Origin: Nitrospinota bacterium
GTDB lineage: Bacteria > Nitrospinota > Nitrospinia > Nitrospinales > VA-1
Length of the DNA stretch: 7,199 bases
Assembly: GCA_002731985.1 (NCBI GenBank)
Contig: PCCT01000099.1
Span: 1 to 7,199, forward strand
Direction of reading: 5' to 3'
Shown here: in pieces, positions 1 to 6,239 of the stretch
Layout: each line of letters opens with the position of its first letter
Numbering within the stretch: position 1 is the first letter of the stretch
Translations under genes and position numbers: made by a program
The notes under the pieces: model-generated
Databases searched by the model: none
The model's input: the letters and a program-made list of their open reading frames with translations, nothing else
Told to the model about the DNA's origin: nothing

Positions 1-287
1 CTCATCGATATTGAAAACAGGTTTTCCTGACAACTCACCCAGGCAAGGTCCTCCGAGGCCGTCACCTCAAAATGCGAAAGTTTTATTTCCAGGTCCTGCC
101 CCGCAGAAAAAATTTTATTCCAGCTTTCGATGACAGGCTCATATCCACTCAAAACATCCCAGCCGGGGTGAATGCACTGCGAAGCGGGGTCATTCAGCCA
201 GACATCCCCCATGAGACCCAGGTCATTCTTATTAAAAGCATCATAAAACTTCTGATTCGTTTCCAATGCCATGCGTTCATTCAACAT
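1..287 (-). CDS. NTF2-like (SnoaL-type) protein, 3' end beyond window
   Basis: Ninety-five codons are visible, from ATG at 287 to the window edge; the C-terminus is missing. The protein starts MLNERMALETNQKFYDAFNK and has no signal peptide or membrane helix, so it is probably cytoplasmic. An N-terminal amphipathic helix is followed by a WLNDP stretch (residues 30-34), then CIHPGWDVLSGYEPVIESW (38-56), then alternating hydrophobic strands ending near DLAWVSCQENL. This layout, especially the HPGW..L.G....SW pattern, matches small cone-shaped NTF2/SnoaL-like domains, which usually run about 120-150 residues. Such domains serve as enzymes or binding modules, and nothing here fixes a function. GGTGA lies just before the ATG; an in-frame ATG at 272 is the alternative start. 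It begins 26 bases after the ccmG-type gene on the same strand, so it is probably co-transcribed. No role in cytochrome maturation is known to me. Confidence is high that it is a gene and moderate for the fold. Confidence 0.8.
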   Translation of the reverse strand, partial: MLNERMALETNQKFYDAFNKNDLGLMGDVWLNDPASQCIHPGWDVLSGYEPVIESWNKIFSAGQDLEIKLSHFEVTASEDLAWVSCQENLFSISM

Positions 288-313
288 AAGTCACCATCAT
301 ACAGAGAAATTAA

Positions 314-916
314 TTATGACTTTTTCAACAGGTACTCGATAGCTTCAAACGTTTCCTCAGACTCCCAGTTTTTAGCGCCATCCACCCGTGCAACAACCCG
401 GCCATCGCGGTCAATCACATAAGTGAAGGGAATCGTCATCGAAGGATAAAGCCGTTCCACCTCACCCTTAGTATCCAGTAAAACAGGAAAAGAAAGTCCA
501 TACTCCTCGACAAAGGATTTTATTTTAGCATCCGCGTTCTTGTCGATAGTTATCGCAAGAACCGTCATCCCTTCCGAACGGTAACGACGATAGAGGTTCT
601 CAAACGATGGCATCTCCACCCGGCAAGGAGCACACCAGGTTGCCCAGAAATTCAGTACCACCACCTGCCCCCGGTATTTTTCCAGGCTTTCGCGGTTTCC
701 CTTCAAATTCCGTAAAGAAAAACCGGGTGCCAGATATCCAACATCAGCTTTTTCCTGATCAAAATTCTTATGGGTTTTTACGTCATCTACAGAAATTGGA
801 GCTTCTATAAAATGTTCGAAGAAAAACAGGATGGCCCCAACAAAAAGAACGGCGAAAAGAAGGACGTACTTTTTAACGGGAATATAAGTGGTCTTTTTTA
901 AGTTGCTCGACTTCAT
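314..916 (-). CDS. ccmG: CcmG-type membrane-anchored thioredoxin (TlpA/ResA-like)
   Basis: This 200-residue protein has a lysine-rich cytoplasmic start, one membrane anchor (about residues 17-34) and a periplasmic thioredoxin fold. FWATWCAPC places the active-site WCAPC at residues 94-98, and the cis-proline is in TIPFTYVID near residue 163. APGFSLRNL (63-71) is the usual TlpA/ResA/CcmG entry strand. Family knowledge: such proteins reduce disulfides in apocytochrome CXXCH motifs or in CcmH, taking electrons from CcmD-unrelated DsbD/CcdA-type proteins. Sequence alone does not separate CcmG from general TlpA or ResA; its position at the end of a ccm operon is the argument for a cytochrome c role. 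The first 44 bases overlap the end of ccmC in another frame. An in-frame TGA lies six bases before the ATG at 916, and the membrane anchor follows directly, so this start is well supported. Confidence 0.88.
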   Translation of the reverse strand: MKSSNLKKTTYIPVKKYVLLFAVLFVGAILFFFEHFIEAPISVDDVKTHKNFDQEKADVGYLAPGFSLRNLKGNRESLEKYRGQVVVLNFWATWCAPCRVEMPSFENLYRRYRSEGMTVLAITIDKNADAKIKSFVEEYGLSFPVLLDTKGEVERLYPSMTIPFTYVIDRDGRVVARVDGAKNWESEETFEAIEYLLKKS

Positions 917-1574
917 CTCTCATCTTCTCAACTTGAATCCTCTGCCCCATAAACACAAAATAAAGCAGAGTGAATGCGCCCAGTGAAATCATCAGTGTAG
1001 CCACCATGGAAGGATCCATTCCCTTACCCAACCCCTCCTCCGATATCATCTTGGGTTGGGGGTGAACGGAGTTCCACCAGAGGACAGAAAAGTGAATGAA
1101 CGGAATATCGAGAAAACCAACAATGCCAAGAACCGCCGCTAAACGGGCACGCATGGAACCCGCATCGGCCTGAGCACGAAGCATCAGATAAGACACATAG
1201 ATGAGCCATAATATAAGTGTGGATGTCAGGCGAGCATCCCACATCCACCAAACGCCCCATATAGGTCGCGCCCAGATCGGCCCGGTGATCAAAACCAGAG
1301 AACAAAAAATCACACCAATTTCTGCGGAAGCCAGAGCGTAAATATCCCATTCCCTTTCCTTTTTCCACAAAAACAAAATACTACTGAGAAAAACAATAAA
1401 GAAAGAAAAGAACGCCAACCATGCCGCAGGAATATGAAAATACATGATACGCTGTACCGCGCCCTCAGTCTGTTCCGTTGGCACATAAATAAAAATAGCT
1501 ACCATCGACGCTAAAAACGCGACGACAGTAAGCCAGATTAGAATCGGGCTATCCTGTTTTTTTTCGTCACTCAC
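873..1574 (-). CDS. ccmC: Haem exporter/transfer protein CcmC
   Basis: CcmC is an integral membrane protein of the haem-handling CcmABCD complex. It presents haem in its periplasmic tryptophan-rich WWD domain and promotes its covalent attachment to CcmE. Numbered from the GTG at 1574, the WWD motif WGVWWMWD lies at 106-113, followed by ARLTS. Two periplasmic histidines fit the haem ligands: H47 in MYFHIPAAW and H171 in WWNSVHPQPK. Six hydrophobic segments can be picked out, ending in a charged helix (QRIQVEKMRDEVEQLKK). The frame stays open to an ATG at 1619, but that would run 53 bases over ccmD. The GTG at 1574 has AAGGGA about eight bases upstream and overlaps ccmD by only eight bases, giving 233 residues, close to known CcmC proteins. 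I prefer the GTG. The identity is very secure; the start is likely but not proven. Confidence 0.95.
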   Translation of the reverse strand: MSDEKKQDSPILIWLTVVAFLASMVAIFIYVPTEQTEGAVQRIMYFHIPAAWLAFFSFFIVFLSSILFLWKKEREWDIYALASAEIGVIFCSLVLITGPIWARPIWGVWWMWDARLTSTLILWLIYVSYLMLRAQADAGSMRARLAAVLGIVGFLDIPFIHFSVLWWNSVHPQPKMISEEGLGKGMDPSMVATLMISLGAFTLLYFVFMGQRIQVEKMRDEVEQLKKDHLYSR

Positions 1575-1719
1575 CTTTAGTTCCCTTTTCAACAGCCTCT
1601 TTAATAAGGTCCAGATCATTTTGTAAGGACCGCTGATGCTTTTTTATACGGAACAGGTAATAGAAAACCCCGCCCCACACAAACAAATTGGCCGCAAATA
1701 AATATCCCATATTATTCAT
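1567..1719 (-). CDS. ccmD: Small haem exporter subunit CcmD
   Basis: A 50-residue protein running from MNNMGYLFAANLFVWGGVFY to EAVEKGTKGE. It has a short N-terminus, one membrane helix (about residues 6-23) and then a positively charged cytoplasmic tail (FRIKKHQRS) leading into a helical segment. This is the standard CcmD pattern: Y..AA....W, a single helix, then basic residues and a short coil. Family knowledge: CcmD joins CcmC, CcmE and CcmAB and is needed to release holo-CcmE. A strong GGAGGAG at 1728-1734 sits eight bases before the ATG at 1719. An in-frame ATG at 1710 is possible but farther from that site. The gene starts five bases after the ccmB stop and overlaps the proposed ccmC start by eight bases, suggesting translational coupling. 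Sequence similarity among CcmD proteins is low, so size, topology and position carry much of the call. Confidence 0.88.
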   Translation of the reverse strand: MNNMGYLFAANLFVWGGVFYYLFRIKKHQRSLQNDLDLIKEAVEKGTKGE

Positions 1720-1724
1720 TCAAC

Positions 1725-2405
1725 TCACTCCTCCAAAACAAAATCGATCGTCATGATGGAAACCGCAATATATATAACATCGAAACACAAGGTCAAACTC
1801 ACCCAGTTCATCATGTCCGACAAGGGCTCACCAGACAGCACCTGCCCCGTCATCTGCACAGACCCGATAACAATTGGAACCATCAGCGGGTACAGCAGGA
1901 TGGGTAACATGATATCACGCGTTTTGAGATTCACCGACAAAGAAGAAAGAAGCGTCCCTATCGCGCAAAACCCGAGCGTCCCGACTAAAATCACATAAAG
2001 CAACGGTAATAGATGCTGGATCAGATCTATATTAAAGAAGATCATAAAAAGAGGCAGCATAAACGCCTCCATAATCAACAAAAACACAAAGTTGCTGACT
2101 AGCTTACCAAAATAAAGCGCCGTCCTATCCAAAGGCGCGAGAAGCAATCCCTGAAGACAGCCATTCTCCTTTTCCAGCATGAATGAACGGTTGAGTCCAA
2201 TCGTTCCCGCAAATAAAAATGCCACCCACAACACACCGGGTCCAATTTCCCTCGCCCCGACAATACTGAGATTAACTGAAAAAACAAAAATAATGATCAC
2301 GAGAAGCGCAAAGATAAACATCGAACTGAACAACTCGCGCGTCTTCAACTCCGTAATAAAGTCCTTCCAGACAATTGCCGCAACTTGATTAAAGTATTCA
2401 TTCAT
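1725..2405 (-). CDS. ccmB: Haem ABC exporter permease CcmB
   Basis: CcmB is the membrane subunit of the CcmAB ATPase complex. Its action with CcmC and CcmD allows haem-loaded CcmE to leave CcmC. The protein has 226 residues, the expected size, and about six hydrophobic helices. Diagnostic stretches are the N-terminal IVWKDFITELKTRELFSSM (residues 11-29), the coupling region LEKENGCLQGLLLAPLDRTA (about 77-96) followed by LYFGKLVSN, and MLPILLYPLMVPIVIGSVQ in the fifth helix region. All fit the CcmB branch of ABC-2 type permeases. The ATG at 2405 lies 28 bases after the ccmA stop. GGGGGA lies upstream but is distant, so translation may depend on coupling to ccmA. The gene appears intact. Confidence 0.95.
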   Translation of the reverse strand: MNEYFNQVAAIVWKDFITELKTRELFSSMFIFALLVIIIFVFSVNLSIVGAREIGPGVLWVAFLFAGTIGLNRSFMLEKENGCLQGLLLAPLDRTALYFGKLVSNFVFLLIMEAFMLPLFMIFFNIDLIQHLLPLLYVILVGTLGFCAIGTLLSSLSVNLKTRDIMLPILLYPLMVPIVIGSVQMTGQVLSGEPLSDMMNWVSLTLCFDVIYIAVSIMTIDFVLEE

Positions 2406-2433
2406 AGCGCTGGCAAATCCCCCGACTCACATC

Positions 2434-3168
2434 TCACCGTTCCAACGTTTCAGTATAAAGATTTTCAAAATTCTCCCGGTCAACGCTATCAATCGACTCC
2501 AGCATTGCAAACCGTCCTTTGCACTGTATCGCCACCCGGTCACACATTTCAAGTCCGCAAGACATATCATGCGTGGTCATAATAAGAGTTCTTTTACCCG
2601 TGTGCAACTCATGCAAGTGATCCTTGAGCACGTTCGTTGCCTGCAGGTCCAGCCCGGTAAAAGGTTCATCAAGAAATAAAACCGATGGGTCATGCAAAGT
2701 TGCCCTGGCGATCGTCAACCGTTGTTGCATTCCCCGGGAAAAAGTCCGTACCCGGTCATGCCTGCGTAATTGGAGTCCGACCTCTTTGATGGCCTGATTA
2801 GCCGTGTCCTCAGGATCGTCCAAACCATAGAGCTTCCCGTAAAACAAAAGATTTTCCAAAGCTGTCAGGTCCGGATACAAACAAGTCGCATGAGAGATAA
2901 CTCCGATTTCTTTTCTCAACCGCACATCCCCGCCCAGTACATCGAAACCCGCCACAGTAGCTGACCCTGAAGTGGGCCGGGTGAGACCAGAAAGAATCTT
3001 GATCAAAGTCGTCTTACCCGCTCCATTCGGACCGAATATAGTAAGAAACTCCCCCTTGTATAAATCGAAACTAATTCCGTTCACAGCCCGCAGGTATCCA
3101 AAATCTTTCTGGATGTCTCGAACCTTAACAACGGGATCAGATGAAACAGGGTGGGTTTGCTCGCTCAT
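2434..3168 (-). CDS. ccmA: Haem exporter ATP-binding protein CcmA
   Basis: CcmA is the cytoplasmic ATPase of the CcmABCD complex; ATP hydrolysis is needed to release holo-CcmE from CcmC. Counting from the ATG at 3168 (MSEQTHPVSSDP), the protein has 244 residues. The motifs are Walker A GPNGAGKT (46-53), signature FSRGMQQRL (143-151), Walker B VLFLDEP with D167/E168, and H-loop TTHD with H200. The signature carries SRGMQ rather than LSGGQ, as is common in CcmA and ABC-2 ATPases. The frame extends to a GTG at 3231, but that codon lies inside a terminator-like hairpin and would add 21 residues, LFFIGKSLWPAMVF among them, with no ribosome site. ATG at 3180 is another candidate. None of the starts has a clear Shine-Dalgarno sequence. 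The function is secure; the start is uncertain within about 60 bases. Confidence 0.95.
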   Translation of the reverse strand: MSEQTHPVSSDPVVKVRDIQKDFGYLRAVNGISFDLYKGEFLTIFGPNGAGKTTLIKILSGLTRPTSGSATVAGFDVLGGDVRLRKEIGVISHATCLYPDLTALENLLFYGKLYGLDDPEDTANQAIKEVGLQLRRHDRVRTFSRGMQQRLTIARATLHDPSVLFLDEPFTGLDLQATNVLKDHLHELHTGKRTLIMTTHDMSCGLEMCDRVAIQCKGRFAMLESIDSVDRENFENLYTETLER

Positions 3169-3205
3169 GCGGAATACCATCGCAGGCCAAAGGCTCTTGC
3201 CGATG

Positions 3206-3233
3206 AAAAATAGGTGGCCTTTTGTAGCCACCT
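3206..3233 (-). terminator. Terminator-like hairpin between ccmI-like gene and ccmA
   Basis: Read on the minus strand, AGGTGGC (3233-3227), an eight-base loop TACAAAAG and GCCACCT (3218-3212) form a perfect seven-base-pair stem with five G-C pairs. It is followed by ATTTTTC (3211-3205). This is the layout of a Rho-independent terminator facing in the direction of operon transcription. The U tract is short, so termination is probably partial. It lies about 50 bases after the ccmI-like stop and before the preferred ccmA start. The other orientation lacks a U tract. Confidence 0.6.
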
Positions 3234-3246
3234 GAAATAATCGCTA

Positions 3247-3264
3247 CTGTTTATCAGCTGTTTA
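3247..3264 (-). repeat. Short direct repeat TAAACAG, 11-base period
   Basis: On the minus strand TAAACAG occurs twice (3264-3258 and 3253-3247), separated by CTGA, so the copies are one helical turn apart. It lies between the ccmI-like stop and the terminator-like hairpin. It may be a regulator site or chance; no good promoter is seen beside it. Confidence 0.3.
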
Positions 3265-3280
3265 CTCAAAGGAAATTCCG

Positions 3281-3622
3281 CTAAGCAAGAAGCAAATTTT
3301 TCGCGGACGACTTACCGCTTTTCCTCTTATCCTTTTCCAAGGTATCGATCTTTTCAAGGATGGCCATTGCCTCCCCTTCAAGTTTATTCCGCAAGGATTC
3401 GTAATCCTCATTCGATACCTTGTCAGTCTGAAGATCTGCTTCCAATTCCTTGATCGCCAGCAAAACCTCTTCCTTGCGTACCAGAAGATGTTTGAACGCT
3501 TCCTCAACAGGATCAACCTCAGAGAAAGGACGAGTCTTAGGCAATTTACCGAATAGTGGAATGCCCACAGCAACCATAATCCCGGCAATCAGGAGCAGTT
3601 CAATGAAATGAATAAAACTCAT
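3281..3622 (-). CDS. Short CcmI-like membrane/coiled-coil protein
   Basis: A 113-residue protein, MSFIHFIELLLIAGIMVAVG at the start. It has one membrane helix (about residues 5-24) and then a long charged helical region. Residues 43-92 contain FKHLLVRKEEVLLAIKELE, DLQTDKVSNEDYESLRNKLE and MAILEKIDTLEK, with a heptad-like pattern. The KELE.D...DK.S.EDY..LR..LE pattern resembles the cytoplasmic coil after the first helix of CcmI (the CcmH C-terminal half in some bacteria). The second membrane helix and the periplasmic TPR apocytochrome-binding domain of full CcmI are absent. The protein ends in a basic tail, KRKSGKSSAKNLLLA. It starts two bases after the ccmH stop, with GGAAA just upstream, so the two are likely co-translated. 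A CcmH/CcmF assembly partner is plausible. That it is a gene is well supported; the CcmI link is inference from pattern and position. Confidence 0.75.
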   Translation of the reverse strand: MSFIHFIELLLIAGIMVAVGIPLFGKLPKTRPFSEVDPVEEAFKHLLVRKEEVLLAIKELEADLQTDKVSNEDYESLRNKLEGEAMAILEKIDTLEKDKRKSGKSSAKNLLLA

Positions 3623-3624
3623 AC

Positions 3625-4134
3625 TTATGTTTCCAATTGATTCAGTTCATCCTGCAACCGGTGGGAATATTTAGTGGAACCTGCGGCATCATCAGGCTTG
3701 TCGGTATCCACGTCAGCCGCCCCGTCGACCTCATTATCTGGCATTTTTTTCCCAGTCCAAACGTTGAGAAGCCTGCGTAATCCGAGTCCTCCAACCAGAA
3801 TCGCTCCAAATGGAATTATCCAGGCTGTAAGATTGAACCCTTTTTTAGTAGGAGCAGAAAGTATCGTTTCACCATGCTCCTCAACCTGTTGTTTAACAAT
3901 TTGCTCAACGGTCAAGCCCGACTCAAGCATTTTGGAAAATTTCTTACGCGTTTTATCCGATGTGGAGCAAGTGCAGTTTTCGAGAACCTTGCCGCACTTG
4001 TCGTCGCACTTACACATCAAAGCGTTTTCCAGGTCAGCCAATAGGGCGCCTGCACTGGCCGACCCTGTATTAGAGAAGGCCATAAACAATACCACAACAA
4101 GAACCAGAACTGTTTTTTGAACACGACTTATCAT
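3625..4134 (-). CDS. ccmH: Cytochrome c maturation thiol protein CcmH (CcmL type), Cys-rich variant
   Basis: CcmH works with CcmF at the periplasmic face, holding or reducing the cysteines of apocytochrome c before haem attachment. From the ATG at 4134 the protein has 169 residues. A signal/anchor helix (about 7-28, ending SASA) is followed by LLADLENALMCKC, a cysteine cluster, the helical bundle (about 60-90: TRKKFSKMLESGLTVEQIV), a second membrane helix (about 102-121) and a charged cytoplasmic tail ending YSHRLQDELNQLET. Classical CcmH has one LRCxxCQ pair; here cysteines occur at 41, 43, 47, 54 and 56 (CKCDDKC...CTC). AGGAG sits five bases before the ATG, two bases after the ccmF stop. 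The frame remains open to 4269, but that reading runs through ccmF and lacks such a site. Identity is secure from fold pattern and context. Confidence 0.92.
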   Translation of the reverse strand: MISRVQKTVLVLVVVLFMAFSNTGSASAGALLADLENALMCKCDDKCGKVLENCTCSTSDKTRKKFSKMLESGLTVEQIVKQQVEEHGETILSAPTKKGFNLTAWIIPFGAILVGGLGLRRLLNVWTGKKMPDNEVDGAADVDTDKPDDAAGSTKYSHRLQDELNQLET

Positions 4135-4136
4135 GC

Positions 4137-6149
4137 TCACTCCTGTGCTGGAGAAAATACAATCTCCTGGCGTTTCAAGCGTTCCAACCGACGACGCTGT
4201 TCCAGCCTGTCCGGCCACGCACAGACCATCGTCCCCAGAGCGATAACCCATCCGCCCATCCACAACCAACTCACCATCGGGTTGTAATAAACTTTTATCG
4301 TTGCCGAATCATCTTCCGAAAAATCCGCAAGAATCACATAGAGATCACTGGCCAGAGTAGACCTCACATCCACCTCCGATACCGGCTGTGTTTGTCCCTT
4401 GTAGAATTCTTTTTCCGGCCTTGCTGTCCAGATACGTCTTCCATCTTTTTCGACCGCCAGTTGCGCGATGATGCGAGTCTTAACCGAAGTGGCCTGTACT
4501 GCGGCGATTTTTTCATACCGCAACATATAATCACTGATCTCGATCGTGTCACCTATCTTCATACGCTTTTCGATATGCGTTCCATAGGATTGTGACGCGG
4601 CGATGCCCGCGTATATCATCACCACCCCGATATGTACGACATACCCTCCATAACGCCTCTTGTTATGCCAGATCATGGAACCCAAAGCGCCCACCGTAGT
4701 TTCCTCATGCGATTGGCTTCGCGCCATAGTTCCCTTGAAAAATTCCAGGAGAATCGACGACGTCACAAACATGCAAAGAATAAACGCGATGAAAGTATAA
4801 ATTTCTGACCTGTTGGATAATGGGAGTATGGGATATAAAACCGCTCCCCCGACCAACGCCACTGCCACAGGTTTGTGAAAATTCTTTTTCAAGTTAGACC
4901 ATGTTGCCCTTCGCCATGCAATGACAGGACCAATACCAATCAACGCCAACAGAGCCAGGCCGATAGGAACGTTGACCTGGTTGTAAAAAGGCGGCCCCAC
5001 AGTGATCTTAATCCCACGCACCGCTTCAGAAATGATCGGAAAAATCGTTCCCCAGAACGTTGCGAATCCGATTCCAAGAAGCAACAAGTTATTGAACAGA
5101 AAACTCGCCTCGCGTGAAAGAAACGAATCCAGTTCATTTTTACTTTTCAGCAATGGCAAACGCCAAACAATCATCACCGAACAAACAGCAATTATGAAAA
5201 AGAGGAAACCCAGAAAATAATACCCCAGTGTCGCCTCGTCAAAAGTGTGAACCGACTGGATGAGTCCGCTTCGAGTAATAAACGTTCCAAAAATAGTCAT
5301 CACAAAAGTGAGAAGGACAAGAGACATATTCCACACCTTCATCATGTCTTTCTTTTCCTGGATCATGACCGAATGCAAATAAGCTGTCGCGATAATGAGC
5401 GGCATGAAGGCGGCATTCTCCACCGGATCCCATGCCCAGTATCCTCCCCACCCCAACTCGACATAAGCCCAGCTTGCTCCAAACAAATTCCCCATGCACA
5501 GAAAAAACCATGACACAACTGTCCACTTGCGAGTCAAACGAATCCAGGAATCATCCAGGCTTTTCGTAATGAGCCCTGCCATCGCATAAGCAAACGGAAC
5601 GGTGAACCCGACATACCCCAAGTATAAAGTGGGCGGATGGATAACCATCCAATAATTTTGCAAGAGCGGATTCAGCCCACGTCCATCTGCTGGTGGTAAT
5701 GGAATGCGCTCAAACGGATTGGTGGAGAAATTAAGCAGAAAAAGAAAAAAAACGGTGACTCCCAACAAAACAGCCATTGCGTAGGGAACAACAATCAAGC
5801 TTTTCTTACGGTTCTGGAAATGCACCACCAGCGTGTAGGTCGAAAGAAGAAGAGTCCAGAACAAAAGCGAACCTTTTTGCCCTCCCCAGAACGAACTGAA
5901 CTTGTAGAAATAATCCAGTTCAATATTGGAATACGCATACACGTACTGCAAGCTGAAGTCGTTTGTGAAAAGAGCTTTCCAGAGAGCAATAGAAGAGATC
6001 ATCACACAAGCCCATGTGATGAGCGGAATCTTATCCGCACTCAAGTAAAGGTCGATCCGGTTGCCGCGTGCCGACATGACATAAGCCACCGTCCCATAGA
6101 GAGCCGTGGCCAGTGCCACCATTAAAGTAAATTCACCTATATCGTTCAT
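4137..6149 (-). CDS. ccmF: Cytochrome c haem lyase subunit CcmF
   Basis: CcmF is the large membrane haem lyase that accepts haem from holo-CcmE and joins it to apocytochrome c. From the ATG at 6149 (MNDIGEFTLMVALATALYG) it has 670 residues, with many membrane helices across the whole length. The WWD motif WGGYWAWD is at residues 234-241, followed by PVENAAF. Four conserved histidine positions match those of well-studied CcmF proteins: H171 in VIHPPTLYLGYVG, H259 in AYLHSV, H301 in QSVHTFDEAT, and H506 in YVVHIGVVM. A large periplasmic segment (about 530-620) precedes the last helix and a basic cytoplasmic tail. The frame extends to a TTG at 6170, but AAGGA lies four bases before the ATG at 6149 and the sequence from there matches the usual family start. 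The gene is intact. Confidence 0.96.
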   Translation of the reverse strand: MNDIGEFTLMVALATALYGTVAYVMSARGNRIDLYLSADKIPLITWACVMISSIALWKALFTNDFSLQYVYAYSNIELDYFYKFSSFWGGQKGSLLFWTLLLSTYTLVVHFQNRKKSLIVVPYAMAVLLGVTVFFLFLLNFSTNPFERIPLPPADGRGLNPLLQNYWMVIHPPTLYLGYVGFTVPFAYAMAGLITKSLDDSWIRLTRKWTVVSWFFLCMGNLFGASWAYVELGWGGYWAWDPVENAAFMPLIIATAYLHSVMIQEKKDMMKVWNMSLVLLTFVMTIFGTFITRSGLIQSVHTFDEATLGYYFLGFLFFIIAVCSVMIVWRLPLLKSKNELDSFLSREASFLFNNLLLLGIGFATFWGTIFPIISEAVRGIKITVGPPFYNQVNVPIGLALLALIGIGPVIAWRRATWSNLKKNFHKPVAVALVGGAVLYPILPLSNRSEIYTFIAFILCMFVTSSILLEFFKGTMARSQSHEETTVGALGSMIWHNKRRYGGYVVHIGVVMIYAGIAASQSYGTHIEKRMKIGDTIEISDYMLRYEKIAAVQATSVKTRIIAQLAVEKDGRRIWTARPEKEFYKGQTQPVSEVDVRSTLASDLYVILADFSEDDSATIKVYYNPMVSWLWMGGWVIALGTMVCAWPDRLEQRRRLERLKRQEIVFSPAQE

Positions 6150-6194
6150 AACTTCCTTAACCTCATTCAACTCTCATCAGGCAACACTCCTCCC
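6146..6194 (-). promoter_or_regulatory. Strong ribosome site and overlapping mini-ORFs before ccmF
   Basis: A very strong Shine-Dalgarno GGGAGGAG (6194-6187) lies too far from ccmF to serve its start directly. Nine bases after it, ATG at 6177 opens a four-codon frame, MRVE, ending at TGA 6165-6163. That stop overlaps an ATG at 6166 opening MRLRKL, whose TGA (6148-6146) overlaps the ccmF ATG (6149-6147). Both junctions are ATGA. The chain could feed ribosomes into ccmF by re-initiation, or could be chance. Confidence 0.35.
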
Positions 6195-6239
6195 TAATGA
6201 ATACAGGAGCACCTTTACGCTGTGAGAATAATGAGGGAA

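Noticed and set aside
72..422. Open plus-strand frame of 116 codons
   Set aside because: It runs antisense across the NTF2-like gene and the end of the ccmG-type gene, both well supported on the minus strand.
1024..1368. Alternative minus-strand frame of 114 codons within ccmC
   Set aside because: It is embedded in ccmC in another frame, and the ccmC frame contains the WWD motif and haem-ligand histidines.
3169..3231. N-terminal extension of CcmA from GTG at 3231
   Set aside because: The GTG lies inside the stem of the terminator-like hairpin, has no ribosome site, and adds residues atypical of CcmA.
3674..4120. Open plus-strand frame of 148 codons
   Set aside because: It lies wholly opposite ccmH, which has a clear family match, membrane helices and a ribosome site. 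The plus-strand product is low-complexity and shows no recognisable domain.
4135..4269. N-terminal extension of CcmH
   Set aside because: It runs through the ccmF coding end. The ATG at 4134 has AGGAG five bases upstream and begins a clean signal sequence.
6150..6170. TTG start for CcmF adding seven residues
   Set aside because: The ATG at 6149 has AAGGA close upstream and yields the usual CcmF beginning.
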